DNA of 64,000 nt from Pseudoduganella guangdongensis (lineage in GTDB: Bacteria > Pseudomonadota > Gammaproteobacteria > Burkholderiales > Burkholderiaceae_D), in contig NZ_WWCJ01000004.1 in NCBI RefSeq assembly GCF_009857475.1, forward strand, positions 1-64,000, in the 5' to 3' direction. The notes beneath the pieces were generated by a model. It saw nothing but the letters and a program-made list of their open reading frames with translations. It did no database searches and had not been told where the DNA came from. Position numbers and translations under genes: made by a program. This document shows, piece by piece, positions 54,122-62,338 of the stretch; within the stretch, counting starts at the first letter, position 1, and each line of letters opens with the position of its first letter.

Positions 54122-54200
54122 AAAGTGTAAGGCCTTTTGTCATCTTCTCTTGATGTAATGAAAGAGTAGTAATCCTTTTTCAACAATCGGGAGAGAAACC

Positions 54201-57200
54201 ATGGGCTTCGGCAGCTGGTTCAAAAAAAACGTCGTGAAACCCATCGAGAAGGTGGTCGACAAGGTGGGCGACGCAGTGAAGGATATGGGCGACGACTTCA
54301 AGGACATTGGTAGTGCCTTTGAGCAAGTCGGCAACGATATGGCGGCCGCCGCCAAAAAAATCGCGGAGCTGGGCTATACGAAGAAGAGCCTGGGCAATGG
54401 CGATAACAATTACACCGCCAGTTCGCTGGGCGCCAACATCATCCATGGCGACGGCGGCAACGACAACATCACGGTCAACGCCGGCGCCTATAACAATATC
54501 TACGGCGACGACGGCAACGATACCCTGACCGTCAAGGTGGGCGGCTACAACGTGATCGACGGCGGCAACGGCAACGACACCATCCGCATCGACGTTGGCA
54601 TTTACAACAAGGTCTCCGGCGGCAATGGCGACGACCACATCACGATCGCCGCTGGCGCGGCGGCCGACGTCGACCTGGGCGAGGGCAATAACCGCCTGTC
54701 GGTCAACTCGGCCTACAACGAGATCGACGGCGGCAACGGCAACGACGATGTGACCGCCAACGGCGGCTGGAACGACATCGAGTTGCGCGGTGGCAACAAC
54801 ACCGTGGTGGCCAACGGCGGCAACAACAAGGTGGTCACCACCGGCGACGGTCACGACAACATCACCGTCAACGGCGCCAACAACGTGGTCAACGCGGCCC
54901 ATGGCGTCAACACCGTGCGCGCGATCGGCGCCGCCAACAACATCTACACCGGCAACTGGGACGATACCGTCACCGTCGATGGCGCCAACAACATCATCAA
55001 CACCGACGGCGGCCACGACCGCGTCACCGTCAACGGCGTCAACAACGAGATCAAGATCGGCGACGGCAATAACGTGCTGGTGGCCAACGGCGGCAGCAAC
55101 AAGGTGTATGCCTGGGGCGACGGCCATGACAATATCACCGTCAACGGCGGCTCCAACGTGGTTGATGCAAGCCACGGCAACAACACCGTGAATGCTGGCG
55201 GCGCCTCCAACGTGATCAATACCGGCAACTGGGACGACGTGGTGGTGGCGGATGGCATTTCCAACGTCATCAACACCAATTACGGCGCCGACCGCATTAC
55301 CGTGAAGGCGGCCAATAACCAGATCAATGCGGGCGAAGGCAACAACACCATCAATGCCGAAGGCGGCCGCAACAAGGTCACTGCCGGCGGCAACGACGAC
55401 ACCATCACCGCAGCGGGCGTGTCGAACGAAATCAATGCGGGCCACGGCAACAACAACGTCACCCTGAACGGCGCCAGCAATGTGCTGAACGCGGGCGACG
55501 GTTCTGACCGCGTGACCGCCAACGGCGCTTCCAACGTGATGAACCTAGGCCACGGCAACAACACCGTGACGGTGAATGCTGCGTCCAACGTGGTGACCAC
55601 CGGCGCCGGCGTCGACAAGATCGACGCCAAGGGCGGCTCCAACGTCATCAACAGCGGCGCCGGCAACGACAGCGTGACAGCGATCGGCGGCCTGAACGTG
55701 GTCAACGCGGCCGACGGCAAAGACAGCGTGCTGGCGCTGGGCGGCGGCAACGGCATCAACGCCAACGACGGCAACGACACCATCATCGCCGGCGGCGGCG
55801 CCAACGTCATCGTGGAAGGCGGCGGCAGCAGCAATATCGTGGCGGGCGGCGCGGTCAATGTGATCTATACCGGCGGCGGCAACAACAAGGTCGGCGCGCT
55901 GGGCAGCACCAATGCCCTGGTCAGCAACCAGGGCGGCAACCTGCAGGCAGCCGTGGGCGTGAACAACGTGATCCTGTCCAACGGCAGCGGCAACACCATG
56001 CTGGGCCTGGGCGCGGGCAACCTGATCGCCAGCGCCGTGGGCGGCAACACCACCATCGCCGCCGGCGGCACCAACGTGGTGCTGACCGAACTGGGCGGCA
56101 TGGTCAAGGCGGCCGCCGGCGGCCTGGGCTCGGTGCTGTCGAACGTGATGCCATCCAAGGATGCGGCGAAGGCCGTGACCAACGCCACCGGCAAGCTGAC
56201 CTCCGCCCTCAACAGCGGCGTCGGCAACGACATCGTGGTGGCGGCGGGCGGCAACAACGTGGTCTACACCGGCGGCGGCAAGGATATCGTGACCGCCGTG
56301 GGCGGCAACAATATCGTGCTGGCCAACGGCGGCGACAATGTCACCACCGCCCTGGGCGGCAACAACGTGGTGGTGAACATGGCCGGCAACAACGTGGTGA
56401 CGGCCGCCGGCCAGAACAACGTGGTCGTCACCGGCCTGGGCGAAGGCATCAACGATGTCAGCGCCAAGCTGGGCAACCTGGCGGGCGGCGTGACCTCGCA
56501 AATCACCAAGTTCATCGGCAACAACGTCGCCGGCGGCAACGGCAATGACGTGGTGACCGCCATCGGCAACACCAATGTGGTGTACAGCGGCGGCGGCAAC
56601 GACGTGACCACCGCCATCGGCGCCAACAACGTGGTCTGGAGCGGCAACGGCAACGACGTCGCCACCGTGTTCGGCGCGCGCAATATCGTCTGGGGCGATG
56701 CGGGTGTGGACAAGGTGACCGCGGTGGGCGCCAACAACCTGGTCGTCACCGGCGACTACAAGGAAGTGGCGGCAACCGCCGTCGGCCTGATCGACTCCAT
56801 CGCCGCCGGCGTGGCAGCCACCGACCTGGTCGGCAAGGCAGGCCTGAGCGCCGCCGCGACCAGCCAGTCCGGCACGGAAGTGATCACCGCCTTCGGCAAG
56901 AACAACGTCCTGGTGGGCGGCAGCGCTGCCACCATCGTGACCGCCGCCGGCGAAAACAACCTGGTGGCCACCGGCGCCAGCAACGACGTGATCACCGTCG
57001 CTGGCAGCAAGACCGGCATCGTGTCCGGCGCCGGCAACGACGTGGTGACTGCGGTCGGCACCTACAACGTGGTGGTGGCGGGCGAGGGCAACAACGTCGT
57101 CACCACCGTCGGCAAGGCCAACCTGGTCGAAGGCGGCTCCGGCAACGACGTGCTGACCGCGCTGGCCATCGGCAGCGCCGCCAAGGTCAACGCCAACGCC

Positions 57201-59069
57201 AACATCCTGGTCGGCGGCGACGGCAACAACGTCATGACCGTGATCGGCAAGGACAATGTGGTGGTCGGCGGCAGCGGCAAGGACGTGGCGGTGATGATCA
57301 GCTACGGCGGCTCCAACACCAAGAACACCACGACCGAGAAGGAAGGCTCCGACCAGACCACCACCAGCCAGACCACCGGCAGCACCCAGCTGAACGTGGG
57401 CTGGACCGGCGCCGGCAACGACGTGGCCGTGGTGTACGGCGACCACAACGTGGTGCTGGCAGACGCCGGCGACGACACCCTGGTGGTGCTGAACTCGGGC
57501 AGCAAGCTGTCCTACAGCAGCAAGACCACCCAGGCGGTGGAAGGTTCGGACAAGTCGCAGACTGTCAGCTCCTCCAAGGTCAGCATCGACACCGGCATGA
57601 ACTTCGTGCACGCCGGTTCCGGCAACGACACCATGATCCTGGCCGGCACCACCACCGTCGGCATGGGCGGCGAGGGCAACGACACCATCGTGTCCTCCGG
57701 CCAGAACAACGTCGCCATCGGCGGCAGCGGCGACGACGTGATCATCGGCCTGGCCGAGATCACCGTCTTCAACGCGGCCGAAGCGCTGGTCGAAAACGAG
57801 TACGAATCGGCCGGCGACTGGGTGGGCGCCGCCATGAACGCCAAGTTCATCAAGTCGCAGTACGCATCCCTGGCCAAGGGCGACCTGGGCAAGCTGAACC
57901 TGGTGGGCAATGTGATCGTGGGCGGCGACGGCAACGACACCATCTTCGCCACCAATGCCGGCACTTACGTCGGCGGCGGCAACGGCAACGACACCATGAT
58001 GGGCCTGGGCTGGGGCGTCTTGACCAAACTGCTGGTCAGCAACAGCAAATCCATCAGCGGCGCGGTGAGCGACGTGGGCGCGGGCTTCGACGCCGTGACC
58101 AAGTACCTGAACAAGTCCTTCGGCGAAGAACTGCTGAAAGGCTGGAACAGCCTGTCGACCGATATGAAGTCGGCGCTGGACAAGGCCACCGTCAACGCCA
58201 GCGACCTGATCGACGACATGGCCAATGCCGGCAACAGCGCCGTCAACGCCATCAACGGCGTGTCGGGCCTGAACATGGCCGATTTTGACTTCGCCAGCGC
58301 GCTCAAGTCGGCGCTGGAAGGCGGCAAGGGCGGTTTGAACACGGCCATTAACGGCATCGGCAGCGGCGTGGGCTATGTGGCCGACGTCGATGTCGGCAGC
58401 GGCATCAGCACCGCCGTCAACTGGACCGGCGAGGCAGTCAGCACCGCCTCCGGCGCCAGCGCCTCCGGCATCGACTGGCTCGGCAAGCAGCTCGGCGTCA
58501 ACTTGCAGCTCGACCAGTTCAAGGGGATGGACTTGTTCATCGCCGGCTTCATCGCCTACACCATGGGCTACAAGTACGCGGGCAACAACCGCCTCTGGGG
58601 CGGCGCCGGCGACGATACCATCTACTCCGGCATGGGCGCCGACCACTTGCACGGCGGGGCAGGCAAGGACATCTACATCATGTCCATGGGCGACGGCAAG
58701 GACACCATCCACGAAACGGCGGGCGGCAACGACATCCTCAAGTTCAGCGCCAACAAGCTCTTTAGCGTGGCGATGAAGACCGACAACGTGAAGGTCAATA
58801 TCGAGGGGAGCGACCTGGTGGTGAACTACGTGGACAATAACAAGTCCTACGCCCAGTTCACGGTGGAGAACTACAAGTCCGTCAACATTGCGGAACTCGA
58901 CCTTCTCGACGCCGCCGGCGCCACCGTGGGCGTGCTCACGATGGCGCAATTGCTCGAGCGGGCGCAGAACAGCGCCAGCCCGTACGAGATGGCGTCGGTC
59001 TGGACCGCTGACCGCATGCAGGACTTCGCCCAGTTGGTGGGCACGGCCTTCTCCGGCCAGCCCGCCTAA
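54201..59069 (+). CDS. Giant RTX-like repeat protein, 1622 residues
   Basis: Very large, Gly/Asn/Val-rich protein without a signal peptide. Residues 1-65 are charged amphipathic helices (WFKKNVVKPIEKVVDKVGDA). From about 68 to 1290 come tandem units of 18 residues of the form GxGNDxVTVxGxxNVVxx, each a canonical RTX-like nonapeptide followed by a variant one. Several spacers interrupt them. A helical region (about 1290-1450) precedes a classical RTX block (GGAGDDTIYSGMGADHLHGG, near 1470) and a C-terminal domain of about 120 residues. This is typical of type I secreted calcium-binding proteins. No transporter for it is in the window. GGGAGAG precedes the ATG. It is divergent from the two-component system, which may control it. 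Confidence 0.88.
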   Translation: MGFGSWFKKNVVKPIEKVVDKVGDAVKDMGDDFKDIGSAFEQVGNDMAAAAKKIAELGYTKKSLGNGDNNYTASSLGANIIHGDGGNDNITVNAGAYNNIYGDDGNDTLTVKVGGYNVIDGGNGNDTIRIDVGIYNKVSGGNGDDHITIAAGAAADVDLGEGNNRLSVNSAYNEIDGGNGNDDVTANGGWNDIELRGGNNTVVANGGNNKVVTTGDGHDNITVNGANNVVNAAHGVNTVRAIGAANNIYTGNWDDTVTVDGANNIINTDGGHDRVTVNGVNNEIKIGDGNNVLVANGGSNKVYAWGDGHDNITVNGGSNVVDASHGNNTVNAGGASNVINTGNWDDVVVADGISNVINTNYGADRITVKAANNQINAGEGNNTINAEGGRNKVTAGGNDDTITAAGVSNEINAGHGNNNVTLNGASNVLNAGDGSDRVTANGASNVMNLGHGNNTVTVNAASNVVTTGAGVDKIDAKGGSNVINSGAGNDSVTAIGGLNVVNAADGKDSVLALGGGNGINANDGNDTIIAGGGANVIVEGGGSSNIVAGGAVNVIYTGGGNNKVGALGSTNALVSNQGGNLQAAVGVNNVILSNGSGNTMLGLGAGNLIASAVGGNTTIAAGGTNVVLTELGGMVKAAAGGLGSVLSNVMPSKDAAKAVTNATGKLTSALNSGVGNDIVVAAGGNNVVYTGGGKDIVTAVGGNNIVLANGGDNVTTALGGNNVVVNMAGNNVVTAAGQNNVVVTGLGEGINDVSAKLGNLAGGVTSQITKFIGNNVAGGNGNDVVTAIGNTNVVYSGGGNDVTTAIGANNVVWSGNGNDVATVFGARNIVWGDAGVDKVTAVGANNLVVTGDYKEVAATAVGLIDSIAAGVAATDLVGKAGLSAAATSQSGTEVITAFGKNNVLVGGSAATIVTAAGENNLVATGASNDVITVAGSKTGIVSGAGNDVVTAVGTYNVVVAGEGNNVVTTVGKANLVEGGSGNDVLTALAIGSAAKVNANANILVGGDGNNVMTVIGKDNVVVGGSGKDVAVMISYGGSNTKNTTTEKEGSDQTTTSQTTGSTQLNVGWTGAGNDVAVVYGDHNVVLADAGDDTLVVLNSGSKLSYSSKTTQAVEGSDKSQTVSSSKVSIDTGMNFVHAGSGNDTMILAGTTTVGMGGEGNDTIVSSGQNNVAIGGSGDDVIIGLAEITVFNAAEALVENEYESAGDWVGAAMNAKFIKSQYASLAKGDLGKLNLVGNVIVGGDGNDTIFATNAGTYVGGGNGNDTMMGLGWGVLTKLLVSNSKSISGAVSDVGAGFDAVTKYLNKSFGEELLKGWNSLSTDMKSALDKATVNASDLIDDMANAGNSAVNAINGVSGLNMADFDFASALKSALEGGKGGLNTAINGIGSGVGYVADVDVGSGISTAVNWTGEAVSTASGASASGIDWLGKQLGVNLQLDQFKGMDLFIAGFIAYTMGYKYAGNNRLWGGAGDDTIYSGMGADHLHGGAGKDIYIMSMGDGKDTIHETAGGNDILKFSANKLFSVAMKTDNVKVNIEGSDLVVNYVDNNKSYAQFTVENYKSVNIAELDLLDAAGATVGVLTMAQLLERAQNSASPYEMASVWTADRMQDFAQLVGTAFSGQPA

Positions 59070-59159
59070 GGCGGCGTAGGGCTTGGACATGCGTGCTAAA
59101 ATGGCATGCATGTCCAACATCAGGTTGACCGTGCAAACGTGCGGCCCTATAGTTGCGGG

Positions 59160-59381
59160 ATGATCGCAGACTTCCAAGACCTTTCCGATAAAATCGACCA
59201 ACTGGCGGAACTCGCGCAATCCTTGCGCCGCGAGAATTCGCAGTTGCGCCAGGCCAATGCAGCCCTGGTGACCGAGAACCTTGAATACCAACGCCGCCTT
59301 GGCGAAGCCCACGACCGCGTCGTGGCGCTGCTGGACAAAATCCCCGCCGCGGAAGCGGACACCCCTGAGGATGCCCAATGA
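59160..59381 (+). CDS. ZapB-like/TIGR02449 coiled-coil protein
   Basis: A 73-residue coiled coil (ADFQDLSDKIDQLAELAQSL, then RRENSQLRQANAALVTENLE). Small proteins of this family sit directly before zapA in many proteobacteria and are thought to act in division. ATG at 59160 matches the family start; an upstream in-frame ATG at 59106 adds unrelated residues. It overlaps zapA by 4 nt. Confidence 0.88.
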   Translation: MIADFQDLSDKIDQLAELAQSLRRENSQLRQANAALVTENLEYQRRLGEAHDRVVALLDKIPAAEADTPEDAQ

Positions 59382-59677
59382 TCCATGTTGATGTGACCAT
59401 CATGGGCCAGCCCTATAAGCTGGCATGCAAGGAAGACGAAGAACGCGCCCTGCGCGAGGCGGCCAACCTGCTGGATAAAAAGATGAGTGCGATTCGCGAT
59501 GCCGGCAAGGTCAAGGGCAATGACCGCATCGCCGTGATGGCGGCGCTGGGCATGGCGGCCGAATTCCTGGCGGCGAAGACCAGCGGCGGCTCCTCCATGC
59601 TGGAAGTGCAGGAAAAGATCGGCGCCATGCACAAGGTGCTCGACAATGCGCTGACCCCGCAAGAAAATTTGTTTTAG
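59378..59677 (+). CDS. zapA: Cell division protein ZapA
   Basis: A 99-residue FtsZ-ring stabiliser. It starts IHVDVTIMGQPYKLACKEDE, continues ERALREAANLLDKKMSAIRD and has the family segment GNDRIAVMAALGMAAEFLAA, then a C-terminal coiled coil. It overlaps the zapB-like gene (ATGA) and is followed by 6S RNA, the conserved gamma/betaproteobacterial order. Confidence 0.96.
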   Translation: MIHVDVTIMGQPYKLACKEDEERALREAANLLDKKMSAIRDAGKVKGNDRIAVMAALGMAAEFLAAKTSGGSSMLEVQEKIGAMHKVLDNALTPQENLF

Positions 59678-59712
59678 GCCTTTCGCCAAATTCGTTTGAG
59701 GAGTAAACTTCG

Positions 59713-59897
59713 TGTCACCCTGCGGTGTTCGAGATTTGCCATATATTCCTTGAACCATTTACATGCACCGGTTGCGGGAATTTGTTCGACGGGCGTGAGC
59801 GTCACTAGTCTGATGAACCCGAAGTTGAACTAACTGCAACCACCTTGAACCGTAAGGTTCGGGATGCCGGCATAACGGCACAGGCGGGGCCTCATTC
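59713..59897 (+). ncRNA. ssrS: 6S RNA
   Basis: Downstream of zapA, where ssrS usually lies. Conserved pieces are CCCTGCGGTGTTCG near the 5' end, CACCTTGAACC followed by GTAAGGTTCGGGATGCC in the 3' half, and AGGCGGGGCC near the 3' end, which pairs with the 5' segment. The predicted rod of about 185 nt has a large central bubble. 6S RNA sequesters sigma-70 RNA polymerase in stationary phase. The ends are estimates. Confidence 0.9.
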
Positions 59898-59907
59898 CAT
59901 TTAAGAG

Positions 59908-59944
59908 CGGTTGCCAGCACCTGCGGGTGCGCAACCGTTTTTTT
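59908..59944 (+). terminator. Intrinsic terminator after 6S RNA
   Basis: CGGTTGC (59908-59914) pairs with GCAACCG (59931-59937), with an inner GCACC/GGGTGC hairpin, followed by TTTTTTT. Confidence 0.85.
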
Positions 59945-59961
59945 ACGTCCAGAGGAGCGCC

Positions 59962-60426
59962 ATGCAATATTGGTTGATGAAATCCGAGCCCGACGAGGTG
60001 AGCATCGATGATGTCATGTCTGCCAAGGACAAGACGGTGCCCTGGTTCGGCGTGCGCAACTACCAGGCCCGCAATTTCATGCGCGACGCGATGCAAGAGG
60101 GCGACGGCGTGCTGTTCTACCATTCCTCCTGCCCGGAGCCGGGCATTGCCGGTATCGCCGAAGTGGCGAGCGGTCCCTATCCCGACGCCACCCAGTTCGA
60201 CCCAAAAAGCCATTACTACGATGCCAAGGCCACCCAGGAACAGCCGCGCTGGATTTCCGTCGACGTGAAGGGCGTGCGCAAGACGCGCCTGCTGTCGCTG
60301 GCGGAAATGCGCACGCTGCCGCAGCTGGCGGATATGGTGGTGCTGCAGAAGGGCAGCCGCCTGTCGATCACGCCGGTGACGGCGGCGCAATGGAAGCAGG
60401 TGCTGGCGCTGCTGAAGGGCGCTTGA
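59962..60426 (+). CDS. EVE-domain protein
   Basis: A 154-residue EVE (PUA-like/YTH-like fold) protein. It starts QYWLMKSEPDEVSIDDVMSA, with VPWFGVRNYQARNFMRDAMQ, GDGVLFYHSS and GIAGIAEV as family landmarks. EVE domains bind modified bases in DNA or RNA. The typical bacterial location near zapA/6S RNA is kept. AGAGGAG precedes the ATG. It overlaps the TauE gene by 1 nt. Confidence 0.93.
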   Translation: MQYWLMKSEPDEVSIDDVMSAKDKTVPWFGVRNYQARNFMRDAMQEGDGVLFYHSSCPEPGIAGIAEVASGPYPDATQFDPKSHYYDAKATQEQPRWISVDVKGVRKTRLLSLAEMRTLPQLADMVVLQKGSRLSITPVTAAQWKQVLALLKGA

Positions 60427-61229
60427 TGGATTGGGGACTGGTCGGCATCCTGCTGCTGATGGGAGCGGGCGGCGGTTTCGCAGCCGGGCTGCTGGGGATC
60501 GGCGGCGGCATGGTGCTGGTGCCCTTCATTACCATGATCTTCACGGCCAAGGGCTTCCCGCCGCAGGTGGTGGTGCATATGGCGATTGCCACTTCGCTGG
60601 CGACCATCATGTTCACCTCGCTGTCGTCGGTGCGCGCCCACCACAAGCACGGCGCGGTGCAATGGCGCATTGTGGCGCTGCTGGCGCCCGGCATTGTGGT
60701 CGGCTCCTGGATCGGGCCGTGGATCGGCAAGCAGATGAACACCAGCGCGCTGTCGCTGCTGTTTGCCGCCTTCGTCACCTTCTCGGCGCTGCAGATGATC
60801 CTGAACAAAAAGCCGGCGCCGGGGCGCGAGCTGCCCGGTACGCCCGGCATGTTCGCGGCGGGCGGCGTGATCGGCGTGGTGGCCGGGCTGGTGGGGGCGG
60901 GCGGCGGCTTTATCTCGGTGCCCTTCATGACCTGGTGTAATGTGCGCATCCACCAGGCGGTGGCGACCAGCGCGGCGCTGGGCTTCCCGATCGCGCTGTC
61001 GGGCACCTTGTCGAACATTTACTTCGGCTGGTCGGAGCCGGGCCTGCCGCAGTATTCGCTGGGCTTTATCTACACGCCGGCGCTGGCGGTCATTGTGGCG
61101 GCCAGCGTGACCATGGCGCCGCTCGGCGCGCGCACCGCGCACAAGATGGACGTGGTGTCGCTCAAGCGCGCTTTTGCCGTGGTGCTGTTTGGACTGGCGG
61201 CGTACATGTTCTACCACGCATTCGCATAA
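60426..61229 (+). CDS. TauE/SafE-family permease
   Basis: A 267-residue membrane protein with eight to nine segments and the two inverted repeats of the TauE/SafE family: GFAAGLLGIGGGMVLVPFIT in the first half and GLVGAGGGFISVPFMTW in the second. Members export sulfite, sulfoacetate or similar anions. ATG at 60426 overlaps the EVE stop (TGATG); GAAGGGC precedes it. The substrate cannot be stated. Confidence 0.9.
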   Translation: MDWGLVGILLLMGAGGGFAAGLLGIGGGMVLVPFITMIFTAKGFPPQVVVHMAIATSLATIMFTSLSSVRAHHKHGAVQWRIVALLAPGIVVGSWIGPWIGKQMNTSALSLLFAAFVTFSALQMILNKKPAPGRELPGTPGMFAAGGVIGVVAGLVGAGGGFISVPFMTWCNVRIHQAVATSAALGFPIALSGTLSNIYFGWSEPGLPQYSLGFIYTPALAVIVAASVTMAPLGARTAHKMDVVSLKRAFAVVLFGLAAYMFYHAFA

Positions 61230-61244
61230 ACGCAGGAGGCGGGC

Positions 61245-61802
61245 ATGCAGGTCGGTTGCTGGTCGCTGTTCAAGGTGTTCTCGCAAATGTCGCTGCAAGG
61301 CTTTGGCGGCGTGCTGCCGTTCGCCTTCCGCCACCTGGTCGAGCGCACGCAGTGGCTGACAGCCGCTGAATTCGGCCAGTTGCTCGGCATTGCGCAGCTC
61401 CTGCCCGGCCCCACTGTCTGCAACCTGTCCGTCATGGTCGGCCAGCGCTATGCCGGCGTGGCGGGCGGCTTTTCCGCGCTGGCCGGCTTGCTGCTCGGCC
61501 CCTTCTTCATCGTCATCGGCCTGGGCCTGGCCTACCAGGAACTGGCCGACCATCCGGTCTTTGCGGCGGCGGTGCGCGGTATGGCGGCGGCTGCGGCCGG
61601 TCTGATCCTGGCCACCTCGTTCAAGCTGGCAGTGGGCATGCTGCGCGGCACCGCGCCGGGCGCGCGCCGCCTGGTGCAGGTTCTGCTGCTGGCGGCGGCC
61701 TTCGTCGGCCTGGGTGTGGCGCGCTTTGGCTTGCTGGCGGTGGTGGGTACGCTGGTGCCGATCGGCTTTGTGCTGTTCGCCTTTGTGTGGCGGCGGCCAT
61801 GA
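61245..61802 (+). CDS. chrA: Chromate transporter, first half (ChrA-type)
   Basis: A 185-residue half-size CHR protein with about six membrane segments. The family motif is in MSLQGFGGVLPFAFRHLVER, with GIAQLLPGPTVCNLSVMVG following. Two-gene (short-chain) chromate transporters are known; the halves form an antiparallel pair. AGGAGG precedes the ATG. It overlaps the second half by 4 nt. Confidence 0.9.
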   Translation: MQVGCWSLFKVFSQMSLQGFGGVLPFAFRHLVERTQWLTAAEFGQLLGIAQLLPGPTVCNLSVMVGQRYAGVAGGFSALAGLLLGPFFIVIGLGLAYQELADHPVFAAAVRGMAAAAAGLILATSFKLAVGMLRGTAPGARRLVQVLLLAAAFVGLGVARFGLLAVVGTLVPIGFVLFAFVWRRP

Positions 61803-62338
61803 GCGAGGACGTCAAGCTGGGCGGCCTGGCCCTGCATCTGGCCCTGCTCTCGCTGACCGCGATCGGCGGCGGCGTGGTGCTGGTGGCGCCGGATGTGCAC
61901 CACTACGTCTCGGTGCAGAACCACTGGCTGACCGACCAGCAGTTCGCCTCCGCCTACGCGCTGGCCCAGGCGGCGCCCGGCCCGAACCTGCTGTTCGTGA
62001 CGCTGATCGGCTGGATGATCAAAGGCTGGGTTGGGGCGGTGGTGGTGACGCTGGCGGCGATCCTGCCGTCCACCTGTCTGGTGCTGGCGCTGGGGGCGTT
62101 CATCAATCGCCACGGTGGCGGGGAAGGGCGCTGGGCCGGCGCCCTGCGCGACGCGCTGGCGCCGCTGGCGGCCGGCATGCTGGCCGGGGCGGCGTGGACC
62201 TTCCTCAGCGTGTCCGGCACCGGCTGGCGCGGCATCGCGCTGGCGCTGGCCGCCGCCACGGCGGCCTATGCCACCAAGCTGAATCCCGTGTGGCTGATCG
62301 TCCTAGGCGCCTTGGCCGGCGCTGTCGGCCTGGTCTAG
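61799..62338 (+). CDS. chrA: Chromate transporter, second half (ChrA-type)
   Basis: A 179-residue partner of the preceding gene. It contains LSLTAIGGGVVLVAPDVHHY and ALAQAAPGPNLLFVTLIGW, the second CHR repeat motif. It is translationally coupled to the first half (ATGA). Its 3' end overlaps the 3' end of the convergent GH13-like gene by 36 bp. Confidence 0.9.
   Translation: MSEDVKLGGLALHLALLSLTAIGGGVVLVAPDVHHYVSVQNHWLTDQQFASAYALAQAAPGPNLLFVTLIGWMIKGWVGAVVVTLAAILPSTCLVLALGAFINRHGGGEGRWAGALRDALAPLAAGMLAGAAWTFLSVSGTGWRGIALALAAATAAYATKLNPVWLIVLGALAGAVGLV

Noticed and set aside
54450..56700. Regular repeats in DNA that resemble a CRISPR array or satellite
   Set aside because: The period is 54 bp but unit sequences vary at synonymous and non-synonymous positions and stay in frame, so they are protein repeats.
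59106..59159. An earlier ATG for the zapB-like gene
   Set aside because: The added residues do not match the family, whose proteins begin near the ATG at 59160.
55545..59378. A 1277-codon open frame on the minus strand, opposite the RTX-like gene
   Set aside because: It mirrors the Gly/Asn repeat codons (His/Val/Ala-rich) and has no domain or ribosome site; it is a shadow of a high-GC gene.
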